Source: Bacteroidales bacterium (GTDB taxonomy: Bacteria; Bacteroidota; Bacteroidia; Bacteroidales; F082). Taken from it: a DNA stretch of 64,000 nt. Numbering within the stretch: the stretch's first letter is position 1; each line of letters opens with the position of its first letter. This document shows positions 25,547-34,684 of this stretch, in pieces. The notes beneath the pieces are model-generated. The model saw only the letters and a program-made list of their open reading frames with translations. It did not search any database and was not told the origin of the DNA. The translations under genes and the position numbers were made by a program. The stretch covers positions 62,001 through 126,000 of the forward strand of contig JALNZT010000007.1 of assembly GCA_023229135.1 (NCBI GenBank). The letters run 5' to 3'.

Positions 25547-25580
25547 TAAAAAAAGGAGAGCGCAACCCAATACGCCCTCC
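25547..25580 (-). terminator. Terminator of the minus-strand T9SS protein gene
   Basis: Read on the minus strand, GGAGGGCG and CGCTCTCC form an 8-bp stem with one weak pair and a 10-base loop, followed by seven T (plus-strand A run 25548-25554). It lies 18 bases after the stop. Confidence 0.75.
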
Positions 25581-25597
25581 TAAATTCATCAAAACAC

Positions 25598-27100
25598 TTA
25601 TCGTTTTTGAATTACGATCGTCTTGTAATCGCTAATATTCGAGTTGATTTTAATCAAATACAATCCACTTTCAAAGCTTGAAAAATCAACAGCAATTCTG
25701 TTTGAAGTCAGTGTAACTTGCTGTGTGTATTCCCTGCCAAGCATATCAAAAATCCTAATAGATTGAACCTCTCCTTGGTTTTCTAAGTACAAAATGTTGC
25801 TAACAGGATTAGGATAGGCCTTTATGTCAGCTGAATTAAATTCCGAAACATTTACAGTACAGCCATCACCAATTTCTTCAATAGTAAATTCAGTTCCAAA
25901 ATCAGCTTCATCCTCACTAAAACCGCCAACTTCAACTCCATTATAATAAACAGTTAAATAACCCGGAGGGCCTCCGAAACCACTTAAGCCGTCTCCGTAT
26001 TCGTCATAAATTGTAAAAGCATAACAGTCACTGGTATATACACATACGTCGAAAATGTGCAAGTGTGAAGGCAGCAGATCTCCTATGGCTGCCGATGCAA
26101 CAATATTATTCTCAGAATCTGTTAATGTCCATGAATTATCTGCTTTTGAAAACTGATCGGTAAGTATTTCTATCGTAATAATGGCATCAGCCGAAACGAC
26201 TTCTGTTGTCATTTCGTTATTAGCCGGGTTTTCATCATCCGCGAGTATTACCTCAACTTGGATAGTATAATTTCCAAATTCAGATAAATCAGCTTTTTCA
26301 TTGAAGGTATAATCCAATGTTTGCCCTGCTAAAATTGCTTGATTTACCGTTTCGGTAACAACTTCGCCATTATTTATAACATATTGTACATCAAAAGTAT
26401 AGATATCAACAATCCCAGTGTTTTCTAATTGTACTTTCACTTCTTCGTCAGCGGTTAATACGCAGCCATCTTGATTGCTGGGTGCAAGGATGGCATTCAC
26501 GGCCAAATCATTTCCAAGATCAACGGACACACACTTAATATCATCCATCGCGAATTGATAAGTGCCTCTTTTAACGAAGGCAACTCTCACATCTTTTCCT
26601 TCCCAGGGGCTTATATCAAAGGAGTATTCCTCCACATAATGTAAAGCCATACTCTCTTCATACAAGATCAGTTCGCCTAACTCCCAACTGTCTTCCGCAA
26701 CATCATAAACCATAATATACAGCCAGGTCCAATAAGAAGGGCCCGAGGAGTGATACCACATCCAATAATAAACAGCTGTTGCGGCATCTTCAGGTACAGC
26801 AAATTGCGGCGACATCAGCCAGTCGTATTTGTCCTCCAGGTTTAGCGTTCCACCGATAAAGGCAGCGGAATCTCCTGAATGCACATATCCCTGTGGAAAC
26901 TCATCATGTATAGCCCATTTTTCCCAAGGGTCTAATCCGCCCGGGTAATCAAACGGTGCTTCATCAATGCTTGTTGACATCCCTATAGTCCAGCCGGCAT
27001 CAAAACCCGGGCCTTCAAATCCGGTAGTGAAAATCGTGTTTTGCGAAAAGCTAACTAAGCATACTAAAAGACTTAGTGTTAAGGTAATGGTTCGTTTCAT
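25598..27100 (-). CDS. T9SS-secreted protein with choice-of-anchor/cleaved-adhesin-like domain
   Basis: 500 residues. Signal peptide TLTLSLLVCLVSFSQ. Residues ~20-200 form a jelly-roll of the choice-of-anchor J / cleaved adhesin type (FTTGFEG at the start, DKYDWLMSPQF, KRGTYQFAMDDIKCV at the end). Two CARDB-like beta domains follow. The last ~75 residues are a type A T9SS sorting domain: IKAYPNPVSNILYLEN, RIFDMLGREY, FSSFESGLYLIKI and a terminal ...TIVIQKR. The protein should cross the outer membrane and be cell-surface attached or released. It is divergent from another T9SS cargo gene. Confidence 0.88.
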   Translation of the reverse strand: MKRTITLTLSLLVCLVSFSQNTIFTTGFEGPGFDAGWTIGMSTSIDEAPFDYPGGLDPWEKWAIHDEFPQGYVHSGDSAAFIGGTLNLEDKYDWLMSPQFAVPEDAATAVYYWMWYHSSGPSYWTWLYIMVYDVAEDSWELGELILYEESMALHYVEEYSFDISPWEGKDVRVAFVKRGTYQFAMDDIKCVSVDLGNDLAVNAILAPSNQDGCVLTADEEVKVQLENTGIVDIYTFDVQYVINNGEVVTETVNQAILAGQTLDYTFNEKADLSEFGNYTIQVEVILADDENPANNEMTTEVVSADAIITIEILTDQFSKADNSWTLTDSENNIVASAAIGDLLPSHLHIFDVCVYTSDCYAFTIYDEYGDGLSGFGGPPGYLTVYYNGVEVGGFSEDEADFGTEFTIEEIGDGCTVNVSEFNSADIKAYPNPVSNILYLENQGEVQSIRIFDMLGREYTQQVTLTSNRIAVDFSSFESGLYLIKINSNISDYKTIVIQKR

Positions 27101-27204
27101 AATCTTTTGATTTAAGATTTTACAATAAAGTAAAAATAGTAAAAATTTATTTAATATCTTTACGGCAATAAAAGAAAATACGTAATCACTTTAAGGCCAA
27201 AATC

Positions 27205-28479
27205 ATGAAAAAGTACTACTTCCTATTAGCAATGCTTCTTGTAAGTGTCTATGCCGTAGCACAATACAGTCTTTATGAAATGGTTGTTTATTATCCAGTA
27301 GAGAATGCCATTTCGGATGATACCATCTATGACGTTGGCGCACACAAAACTCATGGAATCCTCCACAATGTTGCTTTAACAACTGACCGGAACGGTCACA
27401 GAAATTCAGCAATTTCTTTTAATGGTTATGATAGTTATATTGAAATGGACTGCCCCTATTTTTCCCGGCCGGAATATTGTTACAGCCTTTGGGCAAAAGT
27501 GTATTCTAACCCTTATTACGGTGAAAGTCAGGTGCTTATTTCTATTGGAACTGATTATGGAGTTGATCATTTTTTAATGAATACAAACCACTATTCATTA
27601 AATGACCATCTTGGATGGTTAGGTGGAGGTTATCACGCGGATCGAACCCATGCTATAGTCGATTTGCAAACACCAAGTAAAGAAGGGGAGTGGATGCACC
27701 TAACTTATAGGCGTGATGCAGAAGTTTTAGAACTATTTATAAATGGTGAACTGGTGAAAAGCTCAGATGTGAATGTCCAGGCACCCTATTTCGGGGATGA
27801 TTTTATTGGCAATATCGGTAGAAGAGTGGATGGCTCGCAGTATTTTTATGGTGCCATGGATGATATTAGAATTTTCGAGAGAATGCTGGAACCTGAGGAA
27901 ATTATGGAAGCCTATCTACAAGACGGGATACCGGAACCTTTGGTGGATGCCGGCATGGATCAAATAATTTCGCCTTCAACAATAGATGTTCAGCTTTCAG
28001 GAATGGCAAGATTATACACCTCTTTAACCTGGCGCACGATGGGTGACGGTGGCTTCTCAGACATAGCTGTTGAAAATCCAATTTACTATCCTGGGCCTGG
28101 AGATTTATCTTCCGAAATCACAAATCTCATACTTAGTTGCACAGCTTATTCGGATGATTTAGAGGTGATTACTGACACGGTTCGGCTTGTTAATTCAACT
28201 TTAGGAATCTATACACCGGTTTCAGATTTGAAGGTATCCGTTTTTCCAAATCCCATTTCAAAAAACGGGAGTTTCATGGTTGAATCTCCAACAATTGATA
28301 TGACATCAATTAAACAACTTCAACTAATTAATACGTTCGGACAAGTAGTCAAAGCGGAGCGACCTACTGTGATTGATCAAAATTCTATAGTTGTGAATTC
28401 TGAGCAACTTCCTGATGGAATCTATTTTCTGATGCTTGATGGCATAAGAACTTCTCAGAAAATTATTGTAAAAAATTAA
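27205..28479 (+). CDS. T9SS-secreted LamG/concanavalin-like protein
   Basis: 424 residues with signal peptide (FLLAMLLVSVYAVAQ). Residues ~25-225 are a LamG-type jelly roll: YYPVENAISDDT, NSAISFNGYDSYIEMD, HLTYRRDAEVLELFINGELV and FYGAMDDIRIFERML, a fold that binds carbohydrate or protein ligands. An Ig-like segment follows. The C-terminus is a T9SS sorting domain with VSVFPNPIS, LINTFGQVVK, LPDGIYFLML and a final KIIVKN. A one-mismatch -7 element TATCTTTA at 27155-27162 lies upstream. The ligand is unknown. Confidence 0.87.
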   Translation: MKKYYFLLAMLLVSVYAVAQYSLYEMVVYYPVENAISDDTIYDVGAHKTHGILHNVALTTDRNGHRNSAISFNGYDSYIEMDCPYFSRPEYCYSLWAKVYSNPYYGESQVLISIGTDYGVDHFLMNTNHYSLNDHLGWLGGGYHADRTHAIVDLQTPSKEGEWMHLTYRRDAEVLELFINGELVKSSDVNVQAPYFGDDFIGNIGRRVDGSQYFYGAMDDIRIFERMLEPEEIMEAYLQDGIPEPLVDAGMDQIISPSTIDVQLSGMARLYTSLTWRTMGDGGFSDIAVENPIYYPGPGDLSSEITNLILSCTAYSDDLEVITDTVRLVNSTLGIYTPVSDLKVSVFPNPISKNGSFMVESPTIDMTSIKQLQLINTFGQVVKAERPTVIDQNSIVVNSEQLPDGIYFLMLDGIRTSQKIIVKN

Positions 28480-28637
28480 GTTATTTTTTGCCCGAACCAA
28501 AACTGCTTTATTTATTGCGGGTTTAGTTATAAAGTTGACTATTTTAGCGCTTAATTCAAATCACTGCGGATCTTAAATTGGTGTTTTGAAATGAACACTT
28601 TGTCCTATTCACGCCCATTTAGAAAGAACTTATTAGT

Positions 28638-29837
28638 ATGCAAAATATTGGAATAATTGTAGATAATGATTTAAACTCTGATATTCGGGTAAGGAAAGAG
28701 ATAGAGATTTTATTAAAAAACGGATTCAATATTTATGTTCTTTGTTTTGCTTTTGACGGAAAAACGTATCCTCCAATTGAGGATGTCACCATATCCAGAA
28801 TTGAAATAAAGAAAAGAACAAAAGATATTTTGTTTTTTTTATTTAATAGGTTTCCATTATATGAATGGCTTTGGAAAAAGAAAGTTGAGAAATTTATTGT
28901 AAGCAATGCTATTGACATACTTCATGTACACGATTTATATATGTCGAAATCAGTACACTTAGCTATTAAATCACTGAAAAAAGAAATTCCTTTAATCCTG
29001 GATTTGCATGAAAATTTTCCTTTTGCAATTCAATCCTATAATTGGACGACAGGAAAACTAAGAAGCTTCCTGTCTAATCCAAAAGCATGGCTTAAAAAGG
29101 AAGCCAGGTATTTGAGCTACGCCTCAAAATTGATTGTGTTGTCAGAATCGTTCAAACAAGATTTATTAGAACGATATAAGTTTATAGCTAAAAATGATAT
29201 TATAGCCTTTCCTAACGTCATTGATTTTAGACAGTTTGAGAAATTTAAGGTAGATCCCAAAGTAGAAAAAAGCGAAAAGGTAACGCTAATGTATTTTGGT
29301 GGAGTTGCTGAAAGAAGAGGGATTTTTGATACAATAGAGGTGTTTAAGCAGGGTTTAGACAGGAAGTTAAATATGGAATTATTGATAATAGGACCAATAG
29401 ATAAGGCGGATAAAAAAAGGTTTCTGCATGAAATCAATAGCGCAAAGCTAAAAGATAATGTTAAGCACATACCTTGGATTAATTTATCGGAATTAGTGAC
29501 TTATATGAGTATAAGTGACATTCTTTTGTCTCCATTAATAAAAAATAAGCAGCATGAATCGGGTGTGGCCAACAAGATATTTCAATATATGTATGCCGGT
29601 AAACCAATAATTGTATCTGACTGTAAACCCCAAAAGGAACTAATTGAGTCATTTAATTGCGGATTGTCATATGCTACAAAAGAAGAATTTTTAGATTGCA
29701 TCACTATTTTAGTAGAAAACAAAGACCTACGAGAAACGCTTGGTAAGAATGGATTTGAAAAACTTTATGAAAATTTCGACAATAAGGATTATGAAAACAT
29801 ATTAGTCAGTTTATACAAGAGGGTGAGCTATAGCTAA
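28638..29837 (+). CDS. Family 4-type glycosyltransferase
   Basis: 399 residues, GT-B fold. The N-terminal domain contains SDIRVRKEIEIL and the DILHVHDLYMS strand; the C-terminal domain has FPNVIDF, LMYFGGVAERRGI, then the donor-site region VANKIFQYMYAGKPIIVSD with the conserved E replaced by Q in FQYM. It likely transfers a sugar from an NDP donor onto a surface glycan. The gene is much more AT-rich than the YfhO-linked glycosyltransferase at 33.4 kb, a common sign of laterally exchanged polysaccharide genes. It stands alone, with no other glycan genes contiguous. Confidence 0.85.
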   Translation: MQNIGIIVDNDLNSDIRVRKEIEILLKNGFNIYVLCFAFDGKTYPPIEDVTISRIEIKKRTKDILFFLFNRFPLYEWLWKKKVEKFIVSNAIDILHVHDLYMSKSVHLAIKSLKKEIPLILDLHENFPFAIQSYNWTTGKLRSFLSNPKAWLKKEARYLSYASKLIVLSESFKQDLLERYKFIAKNDIIAFPNVIDFRQFEKFKVDPKVEKSEKVTLMYFGGVAERRGIFDTIEVFKQGLDRKLNMELLIIGPIDKADKKRFLHEINSAKLKDNVKHIPWINLSELVTYMSISDILLSPLIKNKQHESGVANKIFQYMYAGKPIIVSDCKPQKELIESFNCGLSYATKEEFLDCITILVENKDLRETLGKNGFEKLYENFDNKDYENILVSLYKRVSYS

Positions 29838-30148
29838 TTGACAGAGCTTATTTTGGCCTCAAAAAAATCTTTTAGCAGAAGCTGCCTGTTTTGAATACCC
29901 ATTTTACTTTGTAAAATTTACCATTTTGGCGTTCCCAGTAAGAAGATGGATTATGCGGTGTTCCGCTATGGAATTCACATGCTGTTTAGCTTCTTCGATG
30001 GGTTTTTGTTGTTGTTAGACGTTTTATATCAGTCAAATCCAACGCCATCACAAGAGTCAGTGCTTATAAATAAAATGTGGTGTAAGCTTCTCCAAAAAAT
30101 GCAGGCTTTCGCATTTAGCGCTGGTTTCACAAAAAAACTCGAGGATTC
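29838..30148. other. Intergenic stretch, possible minus-strand coding remnant
   Basis: No intact gene. Translated on the minus strand, bases about 29870-29975 give a protein-like run containing SSYWERQNGKFYKVKWVF, and an adjacent frame gives EEAKQHVNSIAEHRI, both ending at stops. This may be a decayed gene with a frameshift, but I cannot name its family. Confidence 0.25.
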
Positions 30149-30179
30149 TTTGCAAAACAAAAAAATAGCATTACTTTTG
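30149..30179 (+). promoter_or_regulatory. Full Bacteroidota promoter of rpmH
   Basis: A -33 TTTG (30149-30152) and a -7 TACTTTTG (30172-30179) are separated by exactly 19 bases, the best consensus promoter in the window. Transcription would start near 30186, about 75 bases before the rpmH ATG. Confidence 0.8.
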
Positions 30180-30259
30180 CACTCCGATTTTAGATAAGTA
30201 ATCAAGCCAAATGGCAGCAGGCTGTTGGCGAATAATAGACCTGAAAAAAATATTGAGCG

Positions 30260-30406
30260 ATGAAACGTACATTTCAACCATCAAACAAAAAGCGCCGTAA
30301 CAAACACGGCTTTAGAGAAAGAATGGCCACAGCCAACGGACGCAGAGTTATTAAAGCGAGAAGAGCTAAGGGCAGAAGAAAATTAACGGTTTCCGACGAA
30401 ATGTAA
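30260..30406 (+). CDS. rpmH: 50S ribosomal protein L34
   Basis: A 48-residue, strongly basic protein with the L34 sequence: start MKRTFQPSNKKRRNKHGF, centre RMATANGRRVIKARRAKGR, and a slightly longer tail KLTVSDEM. It is a structural protein of the large ribosomal subunit. It has a consensus promoter and its own terminator, and is not next to rnpA, dnaA or yidC, where many bacteria keep it. Confidence 0.97.
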   Translation: MKRTFQPSNKKRRNKHGFRERMATANGRRVIKARRAKGRRKLTVSDEM

Positions 30407-30444
30407 ATCGCCGATAGGCCGTTTCTATATTTATTTAAGGTTTA

Positions 30445-30482
30445 AACAGAAGGTGATGATTTCCATTGCCTTCTGTTTTGTT
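30445..30482 (+). terminator. Terminator after rpmH
   Basis: AAACAGAAGG (30444-30453) pairs with CCTTCTGTTT (30469-30478), followed by a T-rich tail interrupted by G. It is 38 bases after the rpmH stop. Confidence 0.65.
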
Positions 30483-30604
30483 GTGTGCCGGTGTAAAACT
30501 TTTTGCATTCTCTCAGAAGTAGCTAAAAAGTGTTAATACCATGCTGCTGTTTTCTGAAAAAAGCCTAATTTCGCAAGCAATCATTCTTGTTTAAAGCTTT
30601 ACCG

Positions 30605-30883
30605 ATGGAGAGTTTTTTGCTGTTTATTTTTTGGGTAATTTTCATTTTTTACGCCTTCAGGTTGTTTCTGAGGTATGTTTTACCCTGGCTTTTGGCCCGA
30701 TATGTCCGCAAGATGCAGCGCAATATGGGGCAACGTCCTCAAAATGAATCCCGTAAACAAGAAGGAGAAATCAAAGTGAAGTATAAGGATAACACACAAA
30801 CCCGCGTTGATCCTGATATTGGAGAATATGTTGATTTCGAAGAAATTAAAGACAACACTACCCAAGATGAACCAAAAAAATAA
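30605..30883 (+). CDS. DUF4834 family small membrane protein
   Basis: 92 residues from ATG 30605, which directly precedes the hydrophobic segment (SFLLFIFWVIFIFYAFRLFL). The rest is basic then acidic and ends in a DIGEYVDFEEI motif typical of Bacteroidota DUF4834 proteins. One N-terminal membrane helix with a cytoplasmic tail is predicted. Its 3' end overlaps the YfhO gene by 17 bases, a pairing that recurs in the phylum, so the two products may work together. The function is unknown. Confidence 0.8.
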   Translation: MESFLLFIFWVIFIFYAFRLFLRYVLPWLLARYVRKMQRNMGQRPQNESRKQEGEIKVKYKDNTQTRVDPDIGEYVDFEEIKDNTTQDEPKK

Positions 30884-33380
30884 GCTGAAATTTAATTACC
30901 TATTGGCGGTCGTTACTGCTATTCTGAGTTTTATCGTAATCAGTTTTGCGTATTTCAATCCACTGCTCGAAGGCAAACGCCTTGAACAACACGACATCAC
31001 CATGTTCAAAGGCATGTCAAAAGAAATAATGGATTTTCGCGAACGAACCGGTGAAGAAGCACTTTGGACCAATTCCATGTTTGGCGGGATGCCTGCCTGG
31101 CAAATCTCTGTGGTATATAGCAATAACCTGGTTCGTTATGCAAAAAAAGTGATTCAGCTCTGGATGCCCTACCCGGCTAATGCTGTATTTGTATATATGC
31201 TTGGCTTTTTTGTGCTGCTATTGGTGCTTGGGATAAATCCGTGGCTAAGTATGGCGGGAGCGATAGCTTTTGCATTTTCATCTTATTTTTTCATAATTCT
31301 TGGGGCAGGGCACACCTCAAAAGCTTATGCTATTGGCTATATGGCGCCTGTTTTGGCCGGGATTATTCTGGCTTACAAAGGCAAATATCTCTGGGGAGCC
31401 TTGCTGGCAGCTGTAGCTCTGGCTCTTGAAATAGAGGCTGGTCACCTTCAAATTACCTATTATTTGCTGCTTATCATTATTATCCTCGCTATCGTGCAAC
31501 TGGCAGACGCGATCAGGTTCAAAACGCTTCCGCACTTTTTCAAGGCGAGTGCGTTTTTGCTCGTGGGAGCAGTTTTGGCGGTTCTCACACATAGCACAAA
31601 CCTCTATGCCACTTATGATTACGGCAAAGATACTATGCGTGGAACTCCTGTTCTGTCAAAAGATGTTGCTGATCAAACGCAAGGTCTCGATCGCTCTTAT
31701 ATCACCCATTGGAGCTATGGAATTGGCGAAACCTGGTCGCTGCTTATTCCCAATGCTAAAGGTGGAGGGACAGCAGCTCTTGCTAACCACCCTGCGCTTG
31801 AGCAAGCTGATCGGGGTTTAAGGCAGGCACTTTCGCAGCAAAATGCCTATTGGGGAGACCAGCCCGGCACCAGCGGCCCTGTTTATGCAGGTGCAATTGT
31901 TGTGTTTTTGTTTGTGTTGGGACTGTTTTTTGTGAGAGGGAAATACAAGTGGATCTTACTGGCTGCTACAGTTTTATCCATCTTATTGAGTTGGGGCAAA
32001 AACTTTATGCCATTTACAGATTTCTTCCTCGATTTCATTCCCGGTTACGACAAATTCAGGGCTGTATCCATGACGCTTGTTATTGCTGAGCTGACGATTC
32101 CTATACTCGGTTTTATGGCCTTGTATAGCATTTTCAAAAATCCTGAACTGCTTAAAAAGAACCGTAAATATTACTTTATGGCTTATGGATTAACGGGCGG
32201 CCTCACGCTGATTTTTTACTTGATGCCAACTTTGTTTTTTAATTTTTTTAGCCAGTTTGAGTTGGAGCAATTCAACAGAATTCGTGAGACCAATGCCAGT
32301 GATGCCGCTCAAATTGATGCATTTATGGCACAATTGGAACTGGTGCGTGTACATATATTTAAAGCCGATGCCATGCGAAGCTTTATATTTATCACGTTGG
32401 CAGCTGCGGTGCTTTATATTTACGGGCAGGGAAAATTGAAACAGCATTGGCTTATCGTCGCTTTCACCTTGCTGATACTCATTGATATGGTTCCGGTTGC
32501 CCAGCGCTATCTCAACAATACTAATTTTGTCTCAAAACGAAAAGTGGAGAAACCATTCCAGCTCACCAAAGCAGATCGGGAAATTTTAAAAGATTCCGAT
32601 CCAAATTACCGGGTGCTTGATATCACCAAAAATATTTTCAACGATGCCAGCACCAGCTATTTCCATCATTCCATTGGTGGTTATCACGGTGCTAAGCTTC
32701 AACGTTATCAGGATGTAATTGATCATTATCTTCAAGCGGAAATCCAAGCAGTGTTAAAAAGTTTTGAAAATAATCCCACTTTGGATGCGATAGATCAAAG
32801 TTTAGCCAAGCAGAATATGCTTAATATGCTAAATACCAAATACATAATTTATAGCCCAAATCTTACGCCAATCACCAATTATCGGGCTTTGGGTGATGCA
32901 TGGACGGTTTCGGATATAACTTGGATCAACACGCCAAATGAAGAAATTGATGCGTTGGAAAATATTGAACCAGCTAAAACAGCAGTAGTAAGCCGTGAAT
33001 TTCAAGACTTCCTCCAGAACTTTTCTGGTGGTGATGCACGGGCTGCCATTCAGCTCAATGAATACGAACCTAATAGATTGGTTTATGACTTCAAGTCGAA
33101 TGCAGATGAGCTGGTTGTTTTTTCGGAAATTTGGACGCCCAAAGGCTGGAACTTATATTTGGATGGTGAGCAGCATCCCTTGTTGCGTGCAAATTATCTG
33201 TTACGCGCAGCTTTAATTCCAGCGGGCGACCATAAGCTTGAAATGCGTTACGAACCTGCCGTATGGGCTGTTGGTGAAACTGTTAGCTTAATCAGCTCGT
33301 TAATCTTGCTGTTGCTTGCGCTGGCGCTGATTGTTCAAGCCGTTTTGCGTCAGAAGAAAAGCCTGGAAGCCGAGGCATGA
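30867..33380 (+). CDS. YfhO-family multi-pass membrane protein
   Basis: 838 residues from ATG 30867. About twelve membrane helices (residues ~10-560) are followed by a soluble C-terminal domain and a last helix. Marks such as HDITMFKGMSKEI, LWTNSMFGGMPAWQ near the N-terminus, FMPFTDFFLDFIPGYDKFR in the middle and WNLYLDGEQHPLLRANYLLR near the end are those of YfhO, a GT-C-like fold linked to glycosylation of wall polymers in Firmicutes. In Bacteroidota the acceptor is unknown. The 5' end overlaps DUF4834, and the 3' end overlaps the glycosyltransferase by ATGA. Confidence 0.88.
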   Translation: MNQKNKLKFNYLLAVVTAILSFIVISFAYFNPLLEGKRLEQHDITMFKGMSKEIMDFRERTGEEALWTNSMFGGMPAWQISVVYSNNLVRYAKKVIQLWMPYPANAVFVYMLGFFVLLLVLGINPWLSMAGAIAFAFSSYFFIILGAGHTSKAYAIGYMAPVLAGIILAYKGKYLWGALLAAVALALEIEAGHLQITYYLLLIIIILAIVQLADAIRFKTLPHFFKASAFLLVGAVLAVLTHSTNLYATYDYGKDTMRGTPVLSKDVADQTQGLDRSYITHWSYGIGETWSLLIPNAKGGGTAALANHPALEQADRGLRQALSQQNAYWGDQPGTSGPVYAGAIVVFLFVLGLFFVRGKYKWILLAATVLSILLSWGKNFMPFTDFFLDFIPGYDKFRAVSMTLVIAELTIPILGFMALYSIFKNPELLKKNRKYYFMAYGLTGGLTLIFYLMPTLFFNFFSQFELEQFNRIRETNASDAAQIDAFMAQLELVRVHIFKADAMRSFIFITLAAAVLYIYGQGKLKQHWLIVAFTLLILIDMVPVAQRYLNNTNFVSKRKVEKPFQLTKADREILKDSDPNYRVLDITKNIFNDASTSYFHHSIGGYHGAKLQRYQDVIDHYLQAEIQAVLKSFENNPTLDAIDQSLAKQNMLNMLNTKYIIYSPNLTPITNYRALGDAWTVSDITWINTPNEEIDALENIEPAKTAVVSREFQDFLQNFSGGDARAAIQLNEYEPNRLVYDFKSNADELVVFSEIWTPKGWNLYLDGEQHPLLRANYLLRAALIPAGDHKLEMRYEPAVWAVGETVSLISSLILLLLALALIVQAVLRQKKSLEAEA

Positions 33381-34684
33381 AAAAAGTGCTGATTATCACG
33401 TATTACTGGCCTCCCTCGGGTGGTGGCGGTGTTCAGCGCTGGCTTAAATTTGTGAAGTATTTACGTGATTTTGGCTGGGATCCGGTGATTTATACACCTG
33501 AAAATCCGGAGGCGCCCCAAAGAGATGAATCTCTCTTAAAGGAAATTCCTTCAGAGATTAAAGTGCTTAAAACCAAGGTCTGTGAGCCGTATCAACTGTA
33601 TAAGCGATTTACCGGACGAAAAACTGATGAAAAAATTCAGACGGCTTTTCTCTCTGAAAAGAAAAATCCCGGCCTGGCCGAAAAGTGGAGTGTTTGGATT
33701 CGGGGAAACTTCTTTATCCCGGATGCACGCCGCTTCTGGATAAAACCCTCGGTAAAGTTCTTGTCAAAATATTTGCAGGATAATCCCGTTGATGCCATCG
33801 TTTCTACCGGGCCGCCGCATAGCATGCACCTGATTGGTTTGACGGTGTTTAAAAGATTTAAAACACCCTGGCTGGCCGATTTTCGTGATCCCTGGACAAA
33901 TATCGATTACTACCACGACTTAAAATTAACTTCCTGCGCTGATCGAAAACACCATAGATTAGAGAAAGAAGTATTGGAAACAGCCAGCGCTGTAACGGTT
34001 GTGAGTCCTGGCATGAAAGCTGAATTTGAAGCTATTGTGCCACGAAATTATGCCGTTATCACCAATGGTTTTGATGCAGCAGATTTCCCTGATAATACTA
34101 TAAGCGATGGCAAGTCTGAGAAATTTAGTTTGGCACATATCGGCTCTCTGGTCAAAACCCGAAATCCGGAAGAGCTCTGGAAAGCTTTAAGCTTTCTGAT
34201 AAAAACAGAGAAGGATTTTTCTGCTGACCTAGAAATTCGATTGATAGGGAAAACAGATTATTTCGTGAAGCAGTCTGTCGAAAGTTATGATTTACAGCAG
34301 TTTGTAATGGAGATTGACTATTTGCCTCATGATTTGGTGGTTCAGGAGCAACTCGAAGCCACTGTCTTGCTGCTTCTGATTAACCGCACGCCCAACGCTC
34401 ACCTTATACTAACCGGGAAACTCTTTGAATATTTGGGTGCAGCACGCCCTATCTTGTGTATTGGCCCGGCCAAAGGTGATGCTGCGAAAATTATTCAGGA
34501 TACGGGTGCAGGACGGGTTTCCGATTTCGGTGACTATGTAACGCTTGCGAAGCATATTCAAGGCTTTTACAAAGCTTGGAGAAAGGGTGAAAACCTATCA
34601 AAAACCATTGACAACAGCCGTTTTGAGCGCCGTAATCTAACCGCGGCCATGGCCGAACAGCTTAATAAGGTTTGTGGATTTTGA
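33377..34684 (+). CDS. GT-B glycosyltransferase linked to YfhO
   Basis: 435 residues. N-terminus VLIITYYWPPSGGGGVQRWL is the typical glycine-rich opening of a GT4 subgroup found beside YfhO in Bacteroidota. The acceptor-side strand is DAIVSTGPPHSMH, followed by WLADFRDPWTN, VVSPGMKAEF and the donor region LILTGKLFEYLGAARPILCIG with the conserved Glu in FEYLG. It is translationally coupled to YfhO by ATGA overlap. Its 3' end overlaps the convergent gpsA gene by 23 bases. The sugar and acceptor are unknown. Confidence 0.87.
   Translation: MKKVLIITYYWPPSGGGGVQRWLKFVKYLRDFGWDPVIYTPENPEAPQRDESLLKEIPSEIKVLKTKVCEPYQLYKRFTGRKTDEKIQTAFLSEKKNPGLAEKWSVWIRGNFFIPDARRFWIKPSVKFLSKYLQDNPVDAIVSTGPPHSMHLIGLTVFKRFKTPWLADFRDPWTNIDYYHDLKLTSCADRKHHRLEKEVLETASAVTVVSPGMKAEFEAIVPRNYAVITNGFDAADFPDNTISDGKSEKFSLAHIGSLVKTRNPEELWKALSFLIKTEKDFSADLEIRLIGKTDYFVKQSVESYDLQQFVMEIDYLPHDLVVQEQLEATVLLLLINRTPNAHLILTGKLFEYLGAARPILCIGPAKGDAAKIIQDTGAGRVSDFGDYVTLAKHIQGFYKAWRKGENLSKTIDNSRFERRNLTAAMAEQLNKVCGF

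Noticed and set aside
29946..30197. 83-residue plus-strand open frame upstream of rpmH
   Set aside because: It runs through the rpmH promoter and its composition is not protein-like; rpmH itself is the real gene here.
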